From: Punica granatum
Lineage: Eukaryota > Streptophyta > Magnoliopsida > Myrtales > Lythraceae
Length of the DNA: 64,000 nt
Direction of reading: 5' to 3'
Assembly (NCBI RefSeq): GCF_007655135.1
Contig: NC_045128.1
Location: 15,516,230-15,580,229 of the forward strand
Both the position numbers and the translations under genes were made by a program. A model generated the notes under the pieces. The model was not told the origin of the DNA. It made no database searches and was given only the letters and a program-made list of their open reading frames with translations. Numbering within the stretch: position 1 is the first letter of the stretch; each line of letters opens with the position of its first letter. Below are positions 24,601-35,258 of this stretch, in pieces.

Positions 24601-26679
24601 CCTTGGATCCGCTTTTTCAATGGACTGCTGAATTCATTCAACTATCAATTAAGGATCATCGTTACTGTTTGAGAAACACACCAGGAGAAGGCATCGATAT
24701 AAATACTCTCAAAAGTCTGATGGTGTATATACTCTTGTGAGGTCAACATCACCAGTCAAGCTTCTCTGATTTTCAAATTTAAAGTTTAAAAATTGTGTCT
24801 TGAAATCTGAAGTTGAAGACTTGTATTTTAAAAGAAGTATTGAAATAAAGTTTTTTGAAGTATCTGACCTCTTCGTTTGTACATGAGAATCGTAGTGCAT
24901 GATTTCCCTGTTATACATGAATAAAGATGGAAAATCAAGATTTCATCTTTTTCATAAAAAAAACTAAATATTTAGATATTTTAAATAAATCTAATTCAAT
25001 AAACCTGTTCCAGTCATTAATTACATTGTTCATTGATATATAACAGACTAAAGTTTATAAATAACTTAATCCTTCAAATTACACTGCAAAGTCATAGTAA
25101 TCTATAAAAAAAACTTTTAACATAAGGATTTAGTAGAATACATATATAAATACTTTAATATTACTACATTCTAATTTATCAACGTAAAATAAGTAAAATG
25201 TTAATACATCATAATTTATTTATTTATTTTATTGTTTTGAGAAGATCTTTTAAAAAACTTTAAACTCATACTTAAATTTTTATTTTAGTCCATAATAGTT
25301 AAGTCTACTTAGACTCTTAAACTCATACGGAAAATAAATTAATTTCCATGGTTTTGATTTATTTCCTCCTTATATTAAGATAATAACATAAAACACGATT
25401 TTCCACTTATAAAGTAACATAAACAAAGATTTAAACTCATGATATTAGATTTTCCCATTCTCATTAAAACTAAATAATCAAAGATATTTAAGGAGTGGTT
25501 AATCGATGGACTTCTCCAATCAGTGATGCTCAATGAAATGGAAAAGTTTATCCTTTAGTGTGTTGACCCGACTCGAATCAGAATTTGTCAGTAGCTATTT
25601 TCGTTTCCAAATACGAGGTGGTGCGGATCGAAAAATAATTCCAAGAGATCGTGATCCTCACTCTTCAATGGCCAATCAGCAAATGGACCAATTCTAATGG
25701 TCAAGAAACGAAAATCCAAGCGGAAATGTAAATATAGAGAAAAGTGACCGACTACTCAAAACAAGAATAGTTGATTCGTTCTCATGTCCTTTTTTAGGAA
25801 GCCAACCAATAAGGTCGTCGAGGTCGAGGAGGACGATGTTCCTTTTATTTATTACTTATTACTGTTCCGAGGTTTCTTTTTCTGCTTTTCCATTAAAAAA
25901 ATAAAAAAGGAAATTTTGAAAAATAAAATAACGGAAAGGCCTCATAGGTGAGCGTGCATGAAGAATATATTTTCAAGAAAAAAAAAAGAAGAAAAAAGGT
26001 GAGAGTGCATGAAAAATATACCGACAGAGCCCTTAGAGACACGTGTTGGTCGGATGACGATGTTGATCAGCCGTCACTGCCCGTTGCCTCAATGACGCGT
26101 GGCCGACTCAATATGTCTTATTTCTTTATCCCAATTGTATGTTTCTTTCTTTTTCTTCCTTTTTTTTTTGACAAAATTCCCAACTTGCGTATCCAATGAA
26201 AAATCTTATATTGGATTCGCCGAAAAAGGAGCTCTTATATAGTCTATAATATATCCAATTTGTAATTATGTTATTATATATGTATAGGATAAAATAGATG
26301 ATCTCACAAACCAATTATAATATCTCATGTGAACTGATTGACAATATTACGTCCATTTGGTCATCTCCCAGTAATAGAAGTACAAGGATTTCGAGGACAA
26401 AAAAAAAAAGAAAGTGAAATTTTTTCAATGGCAATGTTAAAACTTCAATCTATTTGGAAAACGAGTGAAAAGGGAAGAGAAGCTTGTTCACGAGCTTAAC
26501 TTAAATTGAGATTAATATGTATATAATATCAGTGTAAAGTTATTTTAGCATATTTATCTAATAAATTATTGGTTAGGTGCAATTCCAACCCCGTAAGGTG
26601 GCTATGAGCATAACTTAAAAGATACCCCACTCGCCTCTTTTCTTTTTTCAAATCTTTTTTAAAAAAATCTCCTTTTTTC
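21641..26679. other. About 5 kb of AT-rich intergenic DNA
   Basis: No gene recognised on either strand; the longest ORFs are under 120 codons and carry no family signature. Segments near 22620-22870 and 23900-24660 have mixed composition like old transposon or gene debris, but no motif allows a call. Confidence 0.45.
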
Positions 26680-27105
26680 GTATTTTCAAATCTGATTTGA
26701 ATACACTATCATGTAATCCGATCAATTTGTTAGAACCAGTTATTTTATCACTATAGTTGGACCACTTATTTTAGAAAAAGAGCATGTGGGGAAATTCCGT
26801 GTTTTCAAATTTGATCCATATAAACTATCACGTAATCTGATCAATTTGTTAGAATGAATTATCTAATCGTTATAGTTGGATCACTTATTTTTTAGAAAAA
26901 AGGCGAGTGGGAGCTTTTCCTTACTAGCCTCCCTTTCTTTTTCTTTTTTTTTTTTAAATTTTAAAATTTCACACTTTTTTAAAATTCTCCTTTTTTCCGT
27001 GTTTTCTAAATTGATCTAAATAAGCTATCACGTAATCTGATCAATTTGTTAGAACAAATTATCCGATCGTTATAGTTGGATCACTTACTTTTAGAAAAAT
27101 GTACC
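26680..27105. repeat. Three diverged tandem units of 105 bp or more
   Basis: Units lie at about 26680-26785, 26800-26905 and 26997-27105. Each carries ACTATCA(T/C)GTAATC, GATCAATTTGTTAGAA and ATAGTTGGA(C/T)CACTTA in the same order. T-rich spacers separate them. No coding sequence. Confidence 0.82.
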
Positions 27106-27149
27106 GTTGATTATCATACATATATATATAAAATGCTAACGCTTTATCT

Positions 27150-27560
27150 CACTACAAGAAATACACCCATTAGAGACAAATAATGGGAGGCAATTATAAC
27201 ATTTGTCTCTAAACTTCTTATTTTGAGACAAATACAATATATGTCTCTCATTTGGATTTTATTTGTCTCTAAAGCATCTAAAATTACTACTTTAATAATT
27301 AATAAATTTATATCACAAGTATTACTAGCAAATAAGTATTTTGACTCTAAAAATTAATTTTTTAGAAACACATAAGCGGAGGTATATAAAAAATCTGCCA
27401 TTAGATCCTTTCTTAGAAAGCAGAAGATTTAATTACTTCTAAATCCAATCATATCTGCCCTTATATATATTTTTAGAAGTAAAATAAAACTGTCTCGAAA
27501 TCTAATTGTCATTCACCTTCAAATCAATAAATTTTATCTTACAAAGTAAGTAGATAAACT
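27150..27560 (+). mobile_element. One end of a CACTA-type transposon
   Basis: Begins with CACTACAAGAAATACACCC, a typical plant CACTA terminus, followed by subterminal repeats of GAGACAAAT and its complement ATTTGTCTC (at least five between 27170 and 27280). The matching opposite end was not found within the next 3 kb, so it is truncated or broken. The right limit given is arbitrary. Confidence 0.65.
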
Positions 27561-28116
27561 GTTGAAAGTTTGAAGGATTAATTTTACTTAAACATAAAAA
27601 TTTTATTTGATATGAATTAAAGGATATTCAAATTACTTTTTACAAAAGTAGGAGTTTATCTTTTATTTATTTATAGGTGAAAATTACATTTTGCAAATGT
27701 TGAATTAAATAAAATCGTAAGCTAGTATTTTTTGTGTATTTTACATCATCTATTTTGTTCTTATATGATTTTTCATAAAACTTTTTGTCACATAAATAAT
27801 CTTCAAATTTACCATCCTGTATAAAAAGAGAAGAATAATTAAATATATGCGAGATGTTCGATTTTCTATATATATATATATATATATATCAATTATTTTA
27901 TTAATTTAAAATAATTATATAAATAAAAAAAAATTTAAAATACAACACATTTATATTTATCAAATATTAGCCCGAAGTGCATGCAAAATTGCTCTCCTTT
28001 TTTTTTTTTGCAAACTCAAGATTGGTCGTTTTGAAAATTGACCGGACTTTGAACACCTTTTTAAAATTTTTGAGGTACTTATTAGAGTAGGAAAGAGTAC
28101 TTGACAGTTTAATAAA

Positions 28117-29024
28117 GAGTAAATAGGTAACTTGGTCCCTAACTTATTTTTCGCATCAATTTGGTCCCTCACTTTTTGAAATTGCATCAATTAGGTCCTT
28201 CTAACACAATTAGGTCCCTCATTTTCCCATTTTGCATCAATCCAGTCCATAAAGATAAGATTGTATATCAAATAGGTCACAGTAATATCAAGTGGTTCCC
28301 TTCTACTCGAATTGGCGTTGTTGGCTTAACGGTATCTAACTGCCATTAAGTCTTGAGGGTACAATTTGATGTGTTAGTCCACCATCTGAGGTAACATTGT
28401 TCTACATTCGGGTATGTGTTACATCAAATAGGTCCCTCAAATCAATATATTCTTCATTTTCCTTTTTCTTTTTCTTTTTTTCCTTTTTTCTCCCAAAAGA
28501 GGAAAAAAAAACAGAGAGAATAAGAAGAAATATGATGGGGGAGCTCCGGTAGGGGATGCCCCAGCCGGTGACCTCCACGGAGCTCCCTTGCTGTTCTTCT
28601 TCTTCTTTTCTACTTCTTCTCTTTGTATTTTTTTAAAATTATATTTTGGGTGGGAAAAGGAAAATAAATAAAGAAAAAAGGACTTATTTGATGTAATATT
28701 AGACCAAAGTGATATAACAATGACCCCTCATTTAACAACGTCAGCACCTATAGTTAACGGAATACCATGGAAGACCTAAATGATGTAACAAAGGACTAAA
28801 ATGATGTAACCAGAGAACCAAATTGATGCGATTTTATTAAGTGAGGGACCCAATTGATGTAATAAGGGCCTAATTGATGCAATTTTGTTAAGGACATAAA
28901 TGATGTAACAAGGACTAAATTAATTCAAATTGAAAAAATAAGGACCAAATTGATGCAGAAAAAAAGTCAGCGACCAAATTGACATAACCGTCGAAAGTCA
29001 GGGACCAAATTGCCCATTTACTCT
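28117..29024. mobile_element. Non-autonomous TIR element, probably Mutator-type
   Basis: The ends are inverted copies: GAGTAAATAGGTAACTTGG on the left and, on the reverse strand, GAGTAAATGGGCAATTTGG on the right, both followed by TCCCT. Many further GGGACCAAATTGATG-like units occur in both arms, inverted about the centre. Flanks give TTTAATAAA (28108-28116) and TTTGATAAA (29025-29033), a 9-bp direct repeat with one mismatch, which fits Mutator-type insertion. The centre has a GC-rich patch (28535-28595) but no transposase. Confidence 0.72.
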
Positions 29025-29033
29025 TTTGATAAA

Positions 29034-31500
29034 CTCTTTCTCCTATGATTTGCATGGAATGTGTTAAAATAATAAAAGTTCCCTTAACAATTGGATTTTA
29101 TGTAATCTCAGCTTCTCAAACTAGCCAGTATACATCACAAGCCAAGGATCTATGGACGCGATTTAGCTATGTTGATTCCACAAATCATTTTTTAACATTT
29201 TTAGCTTGCAAGGCCAATGTATATCCCATGTCCTGTAGATTGTGGGATCTTATTATTAGGGTTCTCTTCTTGAAGAGGTGCACATGATTCTGGCCAATTT
29301 GATTGTAATTATTTTTTAATGACGAAGATTTGTTCCTCGGGACTCTGTAGGATCTCACAAGACTTGTTATACAATCCTTCCATCTCTGTGCAAAAACTTT
29401 CAAGGTAACCCACACTTGTGATAAGCACCAATTTGAAACACTTTTACAAATGCTATTGACGAAGGCGCTGCAAACTTAATATTATTAGTGATACTGGGGG
29501 AAAACTTGAGTGGCCAAATTTGAAACAATTTTGGAAAAACCAATGGCCAAATGATACATACTACAGCGGCAAAAGGAGGAAAGAGCATAAAAATTCATGG
29601 TCGAAGGGCATTTCCCCTAGTTATTAAATTTCTTTTTAATGAAACCAATATTAAATAAATAGTCGAAGTACCTGTAGAAAAAAAGTAAGTAGTCAAAGTG
29701 ATAAAAACATTATGTCAGTGATCAAATTTCACCTCTAGTATAGAAGTTTGAAATCCACTTAAACCAGTTTGTGGCCACGGCAAGTGAACGACTAGGTAGG
29801 GATTTGTTTTAGCGCATACACTAAGGACAGCTCATAATTCTACCAAGAAACAAAATAAATCATTCTTTAGCTCACTTCCCATAAAATTTCCTTGCATTAC
29901 TTGGTGCCATTACAACCTTTTTCTTTTACCCCGTTATAAACGAGTCCTTCAGCCAAGAGAGGGATAAGAGAAGGGAAAATAAAGGAGCACGATGAGTCCT
30001 ATTACTAAGAATCATATTTCTGACCTTTTGACGATCATAGATTAAGAGAGAAGCCATTGCACTAAATTCATTTCTATCGATTCCATTGTATCTAAAACAC
30101 GAGAGCATTTATGCAGGACATCTTATGCATCAAATTAAAACTCCTCTCCCGTCTCAAAATTTATACGAATCAATTTGGAGCCAACCAAAAGCTTAATGCT
30201 TTATCTGAAATTAAGAAAACTGGAGTAAAAGAAACTCCTTATTGCCCGATCCCTTCCTTTCCCTCTATTTTCCTTTGTTCAAACTAAGTGTAAACGACAA
30301 TGACTGAAATGAAATGGGATCATGGAAGAGAGAGTTGTGGCCTCTCATTTTTGGGTATTTATTTGTGGAAGATATGCCCTAAACGGAGATATCGGCTCGG
30401 TGGGTAAGGGACATGCCCATGGGGTTTAATGGCTGCCCTTGCCTTGTGTGTCCTGCAGCTTCTGTCCTCCCGGGGTCCCATTTCCATCATCGCCTCATGT
30501 TTATGCAAGAAAATACATAATTTTCCTTCTTTGTCATAATGTAATGAGCCAAACACATACCGATATTTATTGAACCGATTGATCAGTTCTTAAGAGCGGA
30601 AGCCTGAAACGCAATCTGAAATGTATCGATAGTAGGGATCTTTTGGTTCTTGAATCAATAATCCTTTTTCTAAAAAATGAATCTACCTGGTTGATGCTTT
30701 ATAAGGGCAGTACATGGTTCAAGGGCATATTAACAATAGAAGGAATAACCGAATCGAGCTCATGGTTTTACCTAGTTCAGGTTTAGGTGTGCTTTCATTC
30801 AATTATTTTGTAGGTCGACAAGGAGCCAGAAATTGCAAGAAAGACGAAACAAAAAGACTTTCTTATTCTTAGAGGGACAGCATAAGTGTAAAAATTCTAC
30901 TGACCTATAAGCTATTGAGCTCTTTTATTTTTATTTTTTAATCCAAAAACTCGAACTAATAGGTTTTAACATCAAATCTCTTATAAATCCAATGTTTTCT
31001 TTCTATTTTTCTGATGAGGGATTTACCATTCGCAACAGCTACCCTCACATATCAGGAGAACACGTGGACCTAAATCACTCTCAACTATTTATTTTTTATG
31101 CGGGATTTATCATTGTCAACAGATGCAATCTAAAGATGAGCGAGAAATGTCATGAGGTATTGGATCCATGTCAATTGGATGACTTCCTCGATCTGGTTCG
31201 GTCCCAACATCAAGAGCTAGAGAATGGAGAGGATAGAAAAGTAAGAAGTATGGGAACTTGAACCACTAGCAAGCAAGCATACCCCAGTTTGTCTGCAGGA
31301 CTTCTCGGACCCCATATTATGCGGCCACTGCTCTCCCCTCTCCCAATATTTTTCTGTGTGCACTAACCGATATTCAAAAGTCCAATAAAACTCGATTAAA
31401 TCGGGTTCAGGTCAGGTCGTTCCACTCGAAAAATTAGAACTCTACCAATCGTAAATTTTCTTCATTTATAAGACTCAAACGAAATAACAAGCCCCAAATC
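29034..31500. other. Intergenic DNA upstream of the LAZY gene
   Basis: No gene recognised. An ORF of 89 codons at 30992-31261 (+) and one of 65 codons at 30359-30556 (-) have no signature and are not called. Confidence 0.5.
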
Positions 31501-31532
31501 ACCTAAACCAACCCACCTTAGTCCTCTCTCCC

Positions 31533-31540
31533 TATATAAA
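31533..31540 (+). promoter_or_regulatory. TATA box of the LAZY-like gene
   Basis: TATATAAA lies 141 bp upstream of the ATG at 31681, a normal plant distance allowing a leader of about 110 bases, and follows a CT-rich stretch. Confidence 0.6.
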
Positions 31541-31680
31541 GTTTAGTAATTCTTTCATTCCTTGGCTTGTAATTAAGTTGTCCATTTGGAGAGGTTCACC
31601 TCATTATATTCAGACACAGAGCTCTTCGTTTGGTTTGGTCCTCCCTTGCTAGGTGGCTGCTGCAGTAAAGACCAATACAA

Positions 31681-33135
31681 ATGAAGGTAAGCATTTAATG
31701 GTTGGAATTAAGAGAAAGCATCACTCAAAGTGGGTGTCGTAAATGTGGAGGAAGATAATATTAGTTGATGTTTTTCTGTTGTTTATTACAGTTGCTCGCT
31801 TGGGTACAAAACAAGCTCAATGGGTGTAAGAAATCAACCACAATTGCACCTTGCTGTAAGTCTCTGCTCTTCATACGTCATCCTTCTCCAACTATATTGA
31901 TCAGTACAATGCATTGATCATTGTCGACGTTAATTCATTTTTCATCACCTCCAGCTGCTACAAAAATTGAAGTTCATTTAGTCCCAAGGATATAACATCT
32001 CAGCTCGGTCGATTAACTGTTGCATTGGTTTCATGGTTTAATTCATCTCACCCACTTCTCTCTCTGTTATTTCCTCTCATTTTTTGCGCTGTCGGATTTC
32101 TGGGTCTCAGCTAATAACGTGCAGCCAAAATCAGCGGGTAAAGAAGAATTCAATGACTGGCCACGCGGACTGTTTGCAATTGGGACTCTTGGGAATGACA
32201 AGTCCACGGAAAACCCAGAAAGGAATCTCAATCCTCAGCAGCAACAAAATTTATCTGCTTCTACCCGAGACGACCTCACACCCGAAGAAATTGGGAACCT
32301 TCAGGAGGAGTTGATGTCTCTGTTGGGCAAGCAAGAAGAGAATGAACTCCCAGTCCCAGAAGAGTTGACAAGATTTTCCCAGGAACTCGCTCTGCAGTAT
32401 CCAAGGAAAGGTGGCATTTTGCAGTGTACAAGCAAAACGTCACTGTCCCTCTTGAGGAAGATTTTCGTCTGCAGAAGCGGATTTCCTCCGATTCCAGCCA
32501 GCTTGAGAGATCCTCCACCAGAACCAGGAATCAGCAAGGTAATGTACCCATGTACCGTAAAATATCAGGGAGAAGTAGTAGAGAAGACCCTGTATTTCCA
32601 TCCAATCCAATCGAACCAAGCTAAAGTAGCTGCATCATTGCACGAGAATTCTCATGATATGCATCCACCTTCAATATTGAGAAAGGCTATACCCAAATTA
32701 AATGTCTTATCTTTCTTCCATTCATTTCCAGATTTTGAGGGCAATGCTCAAAAAGAAGATATATCCTAGTCAAGCACTGTCTAACAAGAGATCCCTGGAG
32801 AATAATCAGCAAACCGCAAAAGTATCGGCCAAGGAAGATGAAGCAAACAAGGAGGCCAGCCCTGGAAGCAAATGGGTCAGGACTGACTCGGAATGTGCGT
32901 AACATCCATTAGTACCATATCCTTCATCCAGTAATCAAACTGATCAGTAATAGAATTGATCGTCATATAAACGCTTGACGTCCTGCTTAGAGTAGCTCAT
33001 TTGAAATGTATGAAATGTGCCTCTGCTATCTCTGAATACCATTTCTGTCACTGAAGCTAATTCTTCGGAATGATAAATCACAATTAGACTAATGAACATG
33101 TCCATGTTTTTGCAGATATCGTTCTGGAGATATAA
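31681..33135 (+). CDS. LAZY/DRO1/NGR family gravitropism protein (LAZY3-like)
   Basis: Five exons: 31681-31686 (only ATG AAG), 31792-31855, 32111-32538, 32732-32894 and 33116-33135. All junctions are GT-AG with matching phases, giving 226 residues. The N terminus MKLLAWVQNKLNG, the IGT motif GLFAIGTLG (43-51) and the C terminus KWVRTDSEYIVLEI (213-226) are hallmarks of the family. In this family the last motif recruits RLD proteins and directs auxin transport during root and shoot gravitropism; the N terminus supports membrane or amyloplast association. The 20-nt last exon supplies the essential IVLEI end, so it is easily missed in gene prediction. An in-frame upstream ATG-less extension of exon 3 into intron 2 is not needed. 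Which paralogue it is (LAZY2, 3 or 4) is inferred from neighbours, not from a tree. Confidence 0.93.
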
Positions 33136-33360
33136 ACCACTTCATCTCATATTCTTCTCAGTTGCTTCCTCAAGTTGCATGGTAGGAATGAAGCAAGTCG
33201 TTCATTTACTTGTATTCAACACAAAACAAAATGAAGGCCTTGTAATGGATCAATCAGAATACAACCAAAATCAACGGCTCATGCTCTACAGATCTCTCAG
33301 CATTTTGCACAAATCGGCAACCTTTTTAACGGTCCCGCTATTTCTTGTAATAAGAGAATC

Positions 33361-35088
33361 TCAAGCTTTGCTACCAATTGAACCATCCAAAATGGCATGC
33401 CTCATGAGGACGATCTCCTTCACGAGGTTCCGATAAGTGAATGGCCTCACTGCAGCTTTCAAAAACAGTTCCGGCGGAATCTCGCTCTTCTTTATCCTCT
33501 TCCTCCACGGCCCAATTCCAGCAATCTTCCACTCTTGAGGGCTCACTTTGGCCCGCTTTCCCCTCAGCTCGGTCTCATCCCCATCGTTATCTCTTCCTTT
33601 CTCCTTCGGCTTCATCTGGCTCCTATAAAACTCAGTGGACTTCTCTACGCTCCTCTTCGCCAACAGCTCCATCCTCTCGGAGCTACTCACTGCCTTCTTG
33701 AACTCCTCTTCCCAAAACTTCTCATCCTCCTCCACATCATCCGAACCCTCTTGTTCATCATCCACATCCTCAATCACATCATCATCCTCATCCTCATCAT
33801 CACCAAAATCTTCGATCCAATCCACAATCTCATTATCGCCAGTATCACCTCGGGCCCGCCACTCGTCCTCCTCCTCATCCGGGGCATCACAGCCCAACTC
33901 CATCTCCTCGAGCTTTGCTTTCCACTCCTTTGTGTACGGATGCAACAACTCCACAGGATGATTCTCCAGCAAAAACCTCAAGCACTCGCTCCTCCTCTCG
34001 TCACTCAACCTTTCGTACGCCTTCACCACATCATCGACAAAAGCCTTTGGATTCACCTTCACAATCTTGCACAACCCACCGAAGTAAGTGGACAACTCAA
34101 CACTTCCATCCTCATTCACCACCTCGAACTGGAACTCTCTCTCCGTTCTCGGGTCCAGGAAGGGCGTCAAAGCCCGGAAAAAGTTGTCCTGGGGCTCGAA
34201 CCGGCACTGATAAACGGGCCTCTTAACATAGATTATGTCGGGCCTCATCCACGCAGCGCATTGGGTGACTAAACTCCTCGCCTTGTTCCCTAAGCGTCCC
34301 ATTAAGCTCCACTTGTCCAGTCTCTGCTTCCCGGCTTCCAAGACCACCTCGGAGATCAATGTCCATTGCTCCCAAGGCGGGTCGGAGATTCTCCACTTCG
34401 GATGCCTGACGAAGACCCAGAAATATCGGAATCCGACGTTCTTATCCATCTCCTTCACTCTTTTGCCAAACTCGGACGCCATCTCGAACTGCTCAATTTT
34501 CTCCCACTCCTCGTGGGACCGAACCTCCCCAATCATCGTGACACACTCATCCGAGAACCGCCCCCTGATGGGTTCCCCAACCACGACGCCGCGCCACGAG
34601 TAGGGCCCGTACTCGCCGTACTTGTACCAGTCGTATGGGTGGCGTAGCTCGGGGTCGTCCTTCTCCATGAACCTGACCATCCGATCGTACCCAAGCCCAA
34701 TCATCTGGAGCTCCTCCTCGGAGAAGTTATCAGCGTAGTTCTTGTTGGGATTCTTGAGGCGGTAGAAGAGGGACTCGGCGAGCTTCTGGCTCTTCCTGCG
34801 GGCGTTCCGCTTGGCCTCCCGGCGGACCCCAGCACCTCCCTCGATCCGACCAGGGGAGGGACCGCCGGGCTTCTTCTTGCTCCGGCCGGCGAGAGCGCGG
34901 ACTTCGCGGCGGCCGGGCACATTGTAGCGGGGAAGAGAGGGTAAATCGGAGAGGGAGAGGGAGAGGGGCTTGGGGGTCCAGGGTCGTGGTGGGGGACTTA
35001 GGGTTAGGGTCTTGAGGAGAGGATTGGGGAAGGAAGAGGGCAGCAGAGGGTTTAGGGTTTTTGGAAGATGAAGGTCTCCGCTCAGCAT
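33361..35088 (-). CDS. Intronless gene for an acidic, probably plastid-targeted protein of unknown function
   Basis: A single open frame of 575 residues from the preferred start MLSGDLH at 35088; an in-frame ATG at 35172 would add 28 residues. The preferred start gives a proline-, leucine- and serine-rich N terminus low in acidic residues, like a chloroplast transit peptide. Then come a basic segment (about 65-100, KKKPGG and KRNARRKSQ), a long conserved-looking region rich in tryptophan and tyrosine (YDWYKYGEYGPYSWRG) and a strongly acidic block (about 420-470, many D/E). The C terminus is basic to mixed. I recognise the general plan of plant organelle-expression or embryo-lethal proteins, but cannot name the family. 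The gene converges with the LAZY gene, whose stop is 225 bp away. GC content is higher than in the surroundings. Confidence 0.85.
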   Translation of the reverse strand: MLSGDLHLPKTLNPLLPSSFPNPLLKTLTLSPPPRPWTPKPLSLSLSDLPSLPRYNVPGRREVRALAGRSKKKPGGPSPGRIEGGAGVRREAKRNARRKSQKLAESLFYRLKNPNKNYADNFSEEELQMIGLGYDRMVRFMEKDDPELRHPYDWYKYGEYGPYSWRGVVVGEPIRGRFSDECVTMIGEVRSHEEWEKIEQFEMASEFGKRVKEMDKNVGFRYFWVFVRHPKWRISDPPWEQWTLISEVVLEAGKQRLDKWSLMGRLGNKARSLVTQCAAWMRPDIIYVKRPVYQCRFEPQDNFFRALTPFLDPRTEREFQFEVVNEDGSVELSTYFGGLCKIVKVNPKAFVDDVVKAYERLSDERRSECLRFLLENHPVELLHPYTKEWKAKLEEMELGCDAPDEEEDEWRARGDTGDNEIVDWIEDFGDDEDEDDDVIEDVDDEQEGSDDVEEDEKFWEEEFKKAVSSSERMELLAKRSVEKSTEFYRSQMKPKEKGRDNDGDETELRGKRAKVSPQEWKIAGIGPWRKRIKKSEIPPELFLKAAVRPFTYRNLVKEIVLMRHAILDGSIGSKA

Positions 35089-35250
35089 CTGGAAAATGGA
35101 ATGGAATTCGAATTGGATGAACGCTGGATCTCCCAGGAGAAACTCATTTCCCATTAGTCTATTATTTATCATTTCTCTTTTCTCCTTTTTCTTTTTCTTC
35201 TATTTCCCCTTTATCAATTATGAATTATCAATCATATGATTCATATCTAT

Positions 35251-35258
35251 TTTATATA
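35251..35258 (-). promoter_or_regulatory. Possible TATA box for the acidic-protein gene
   Basis: Reads TATATAAA on the minus strand, 163 bp upstream of the preferred ATG at 35088. The second possible ATG (35172) would be only 79 bp from it, which also fits. Confidence 0.45.

Noticed and set aside
30992..31261. 89-codon plus-strand ORF upstream of the LAZY gene
   Set aside because: No family signature, and its upstream part is low-complexity.
32020..32110. Extension of LAZY exon 3 upstream to an apparent start near 32020
   Set aside because: This stretch is pyrimidine-rich intron ending in a CTCAG acceptor, and family members use the separate upstream exons with the MK start.
33397..34272. 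A 291-codon open frame on the plus strand opposite the acidic-protein gene
   Set aside because: It lies entirely antisense to a clear coding sequence and is leucine- and histidine-rich only because the acidic block is read backwards. No independent start context or family.
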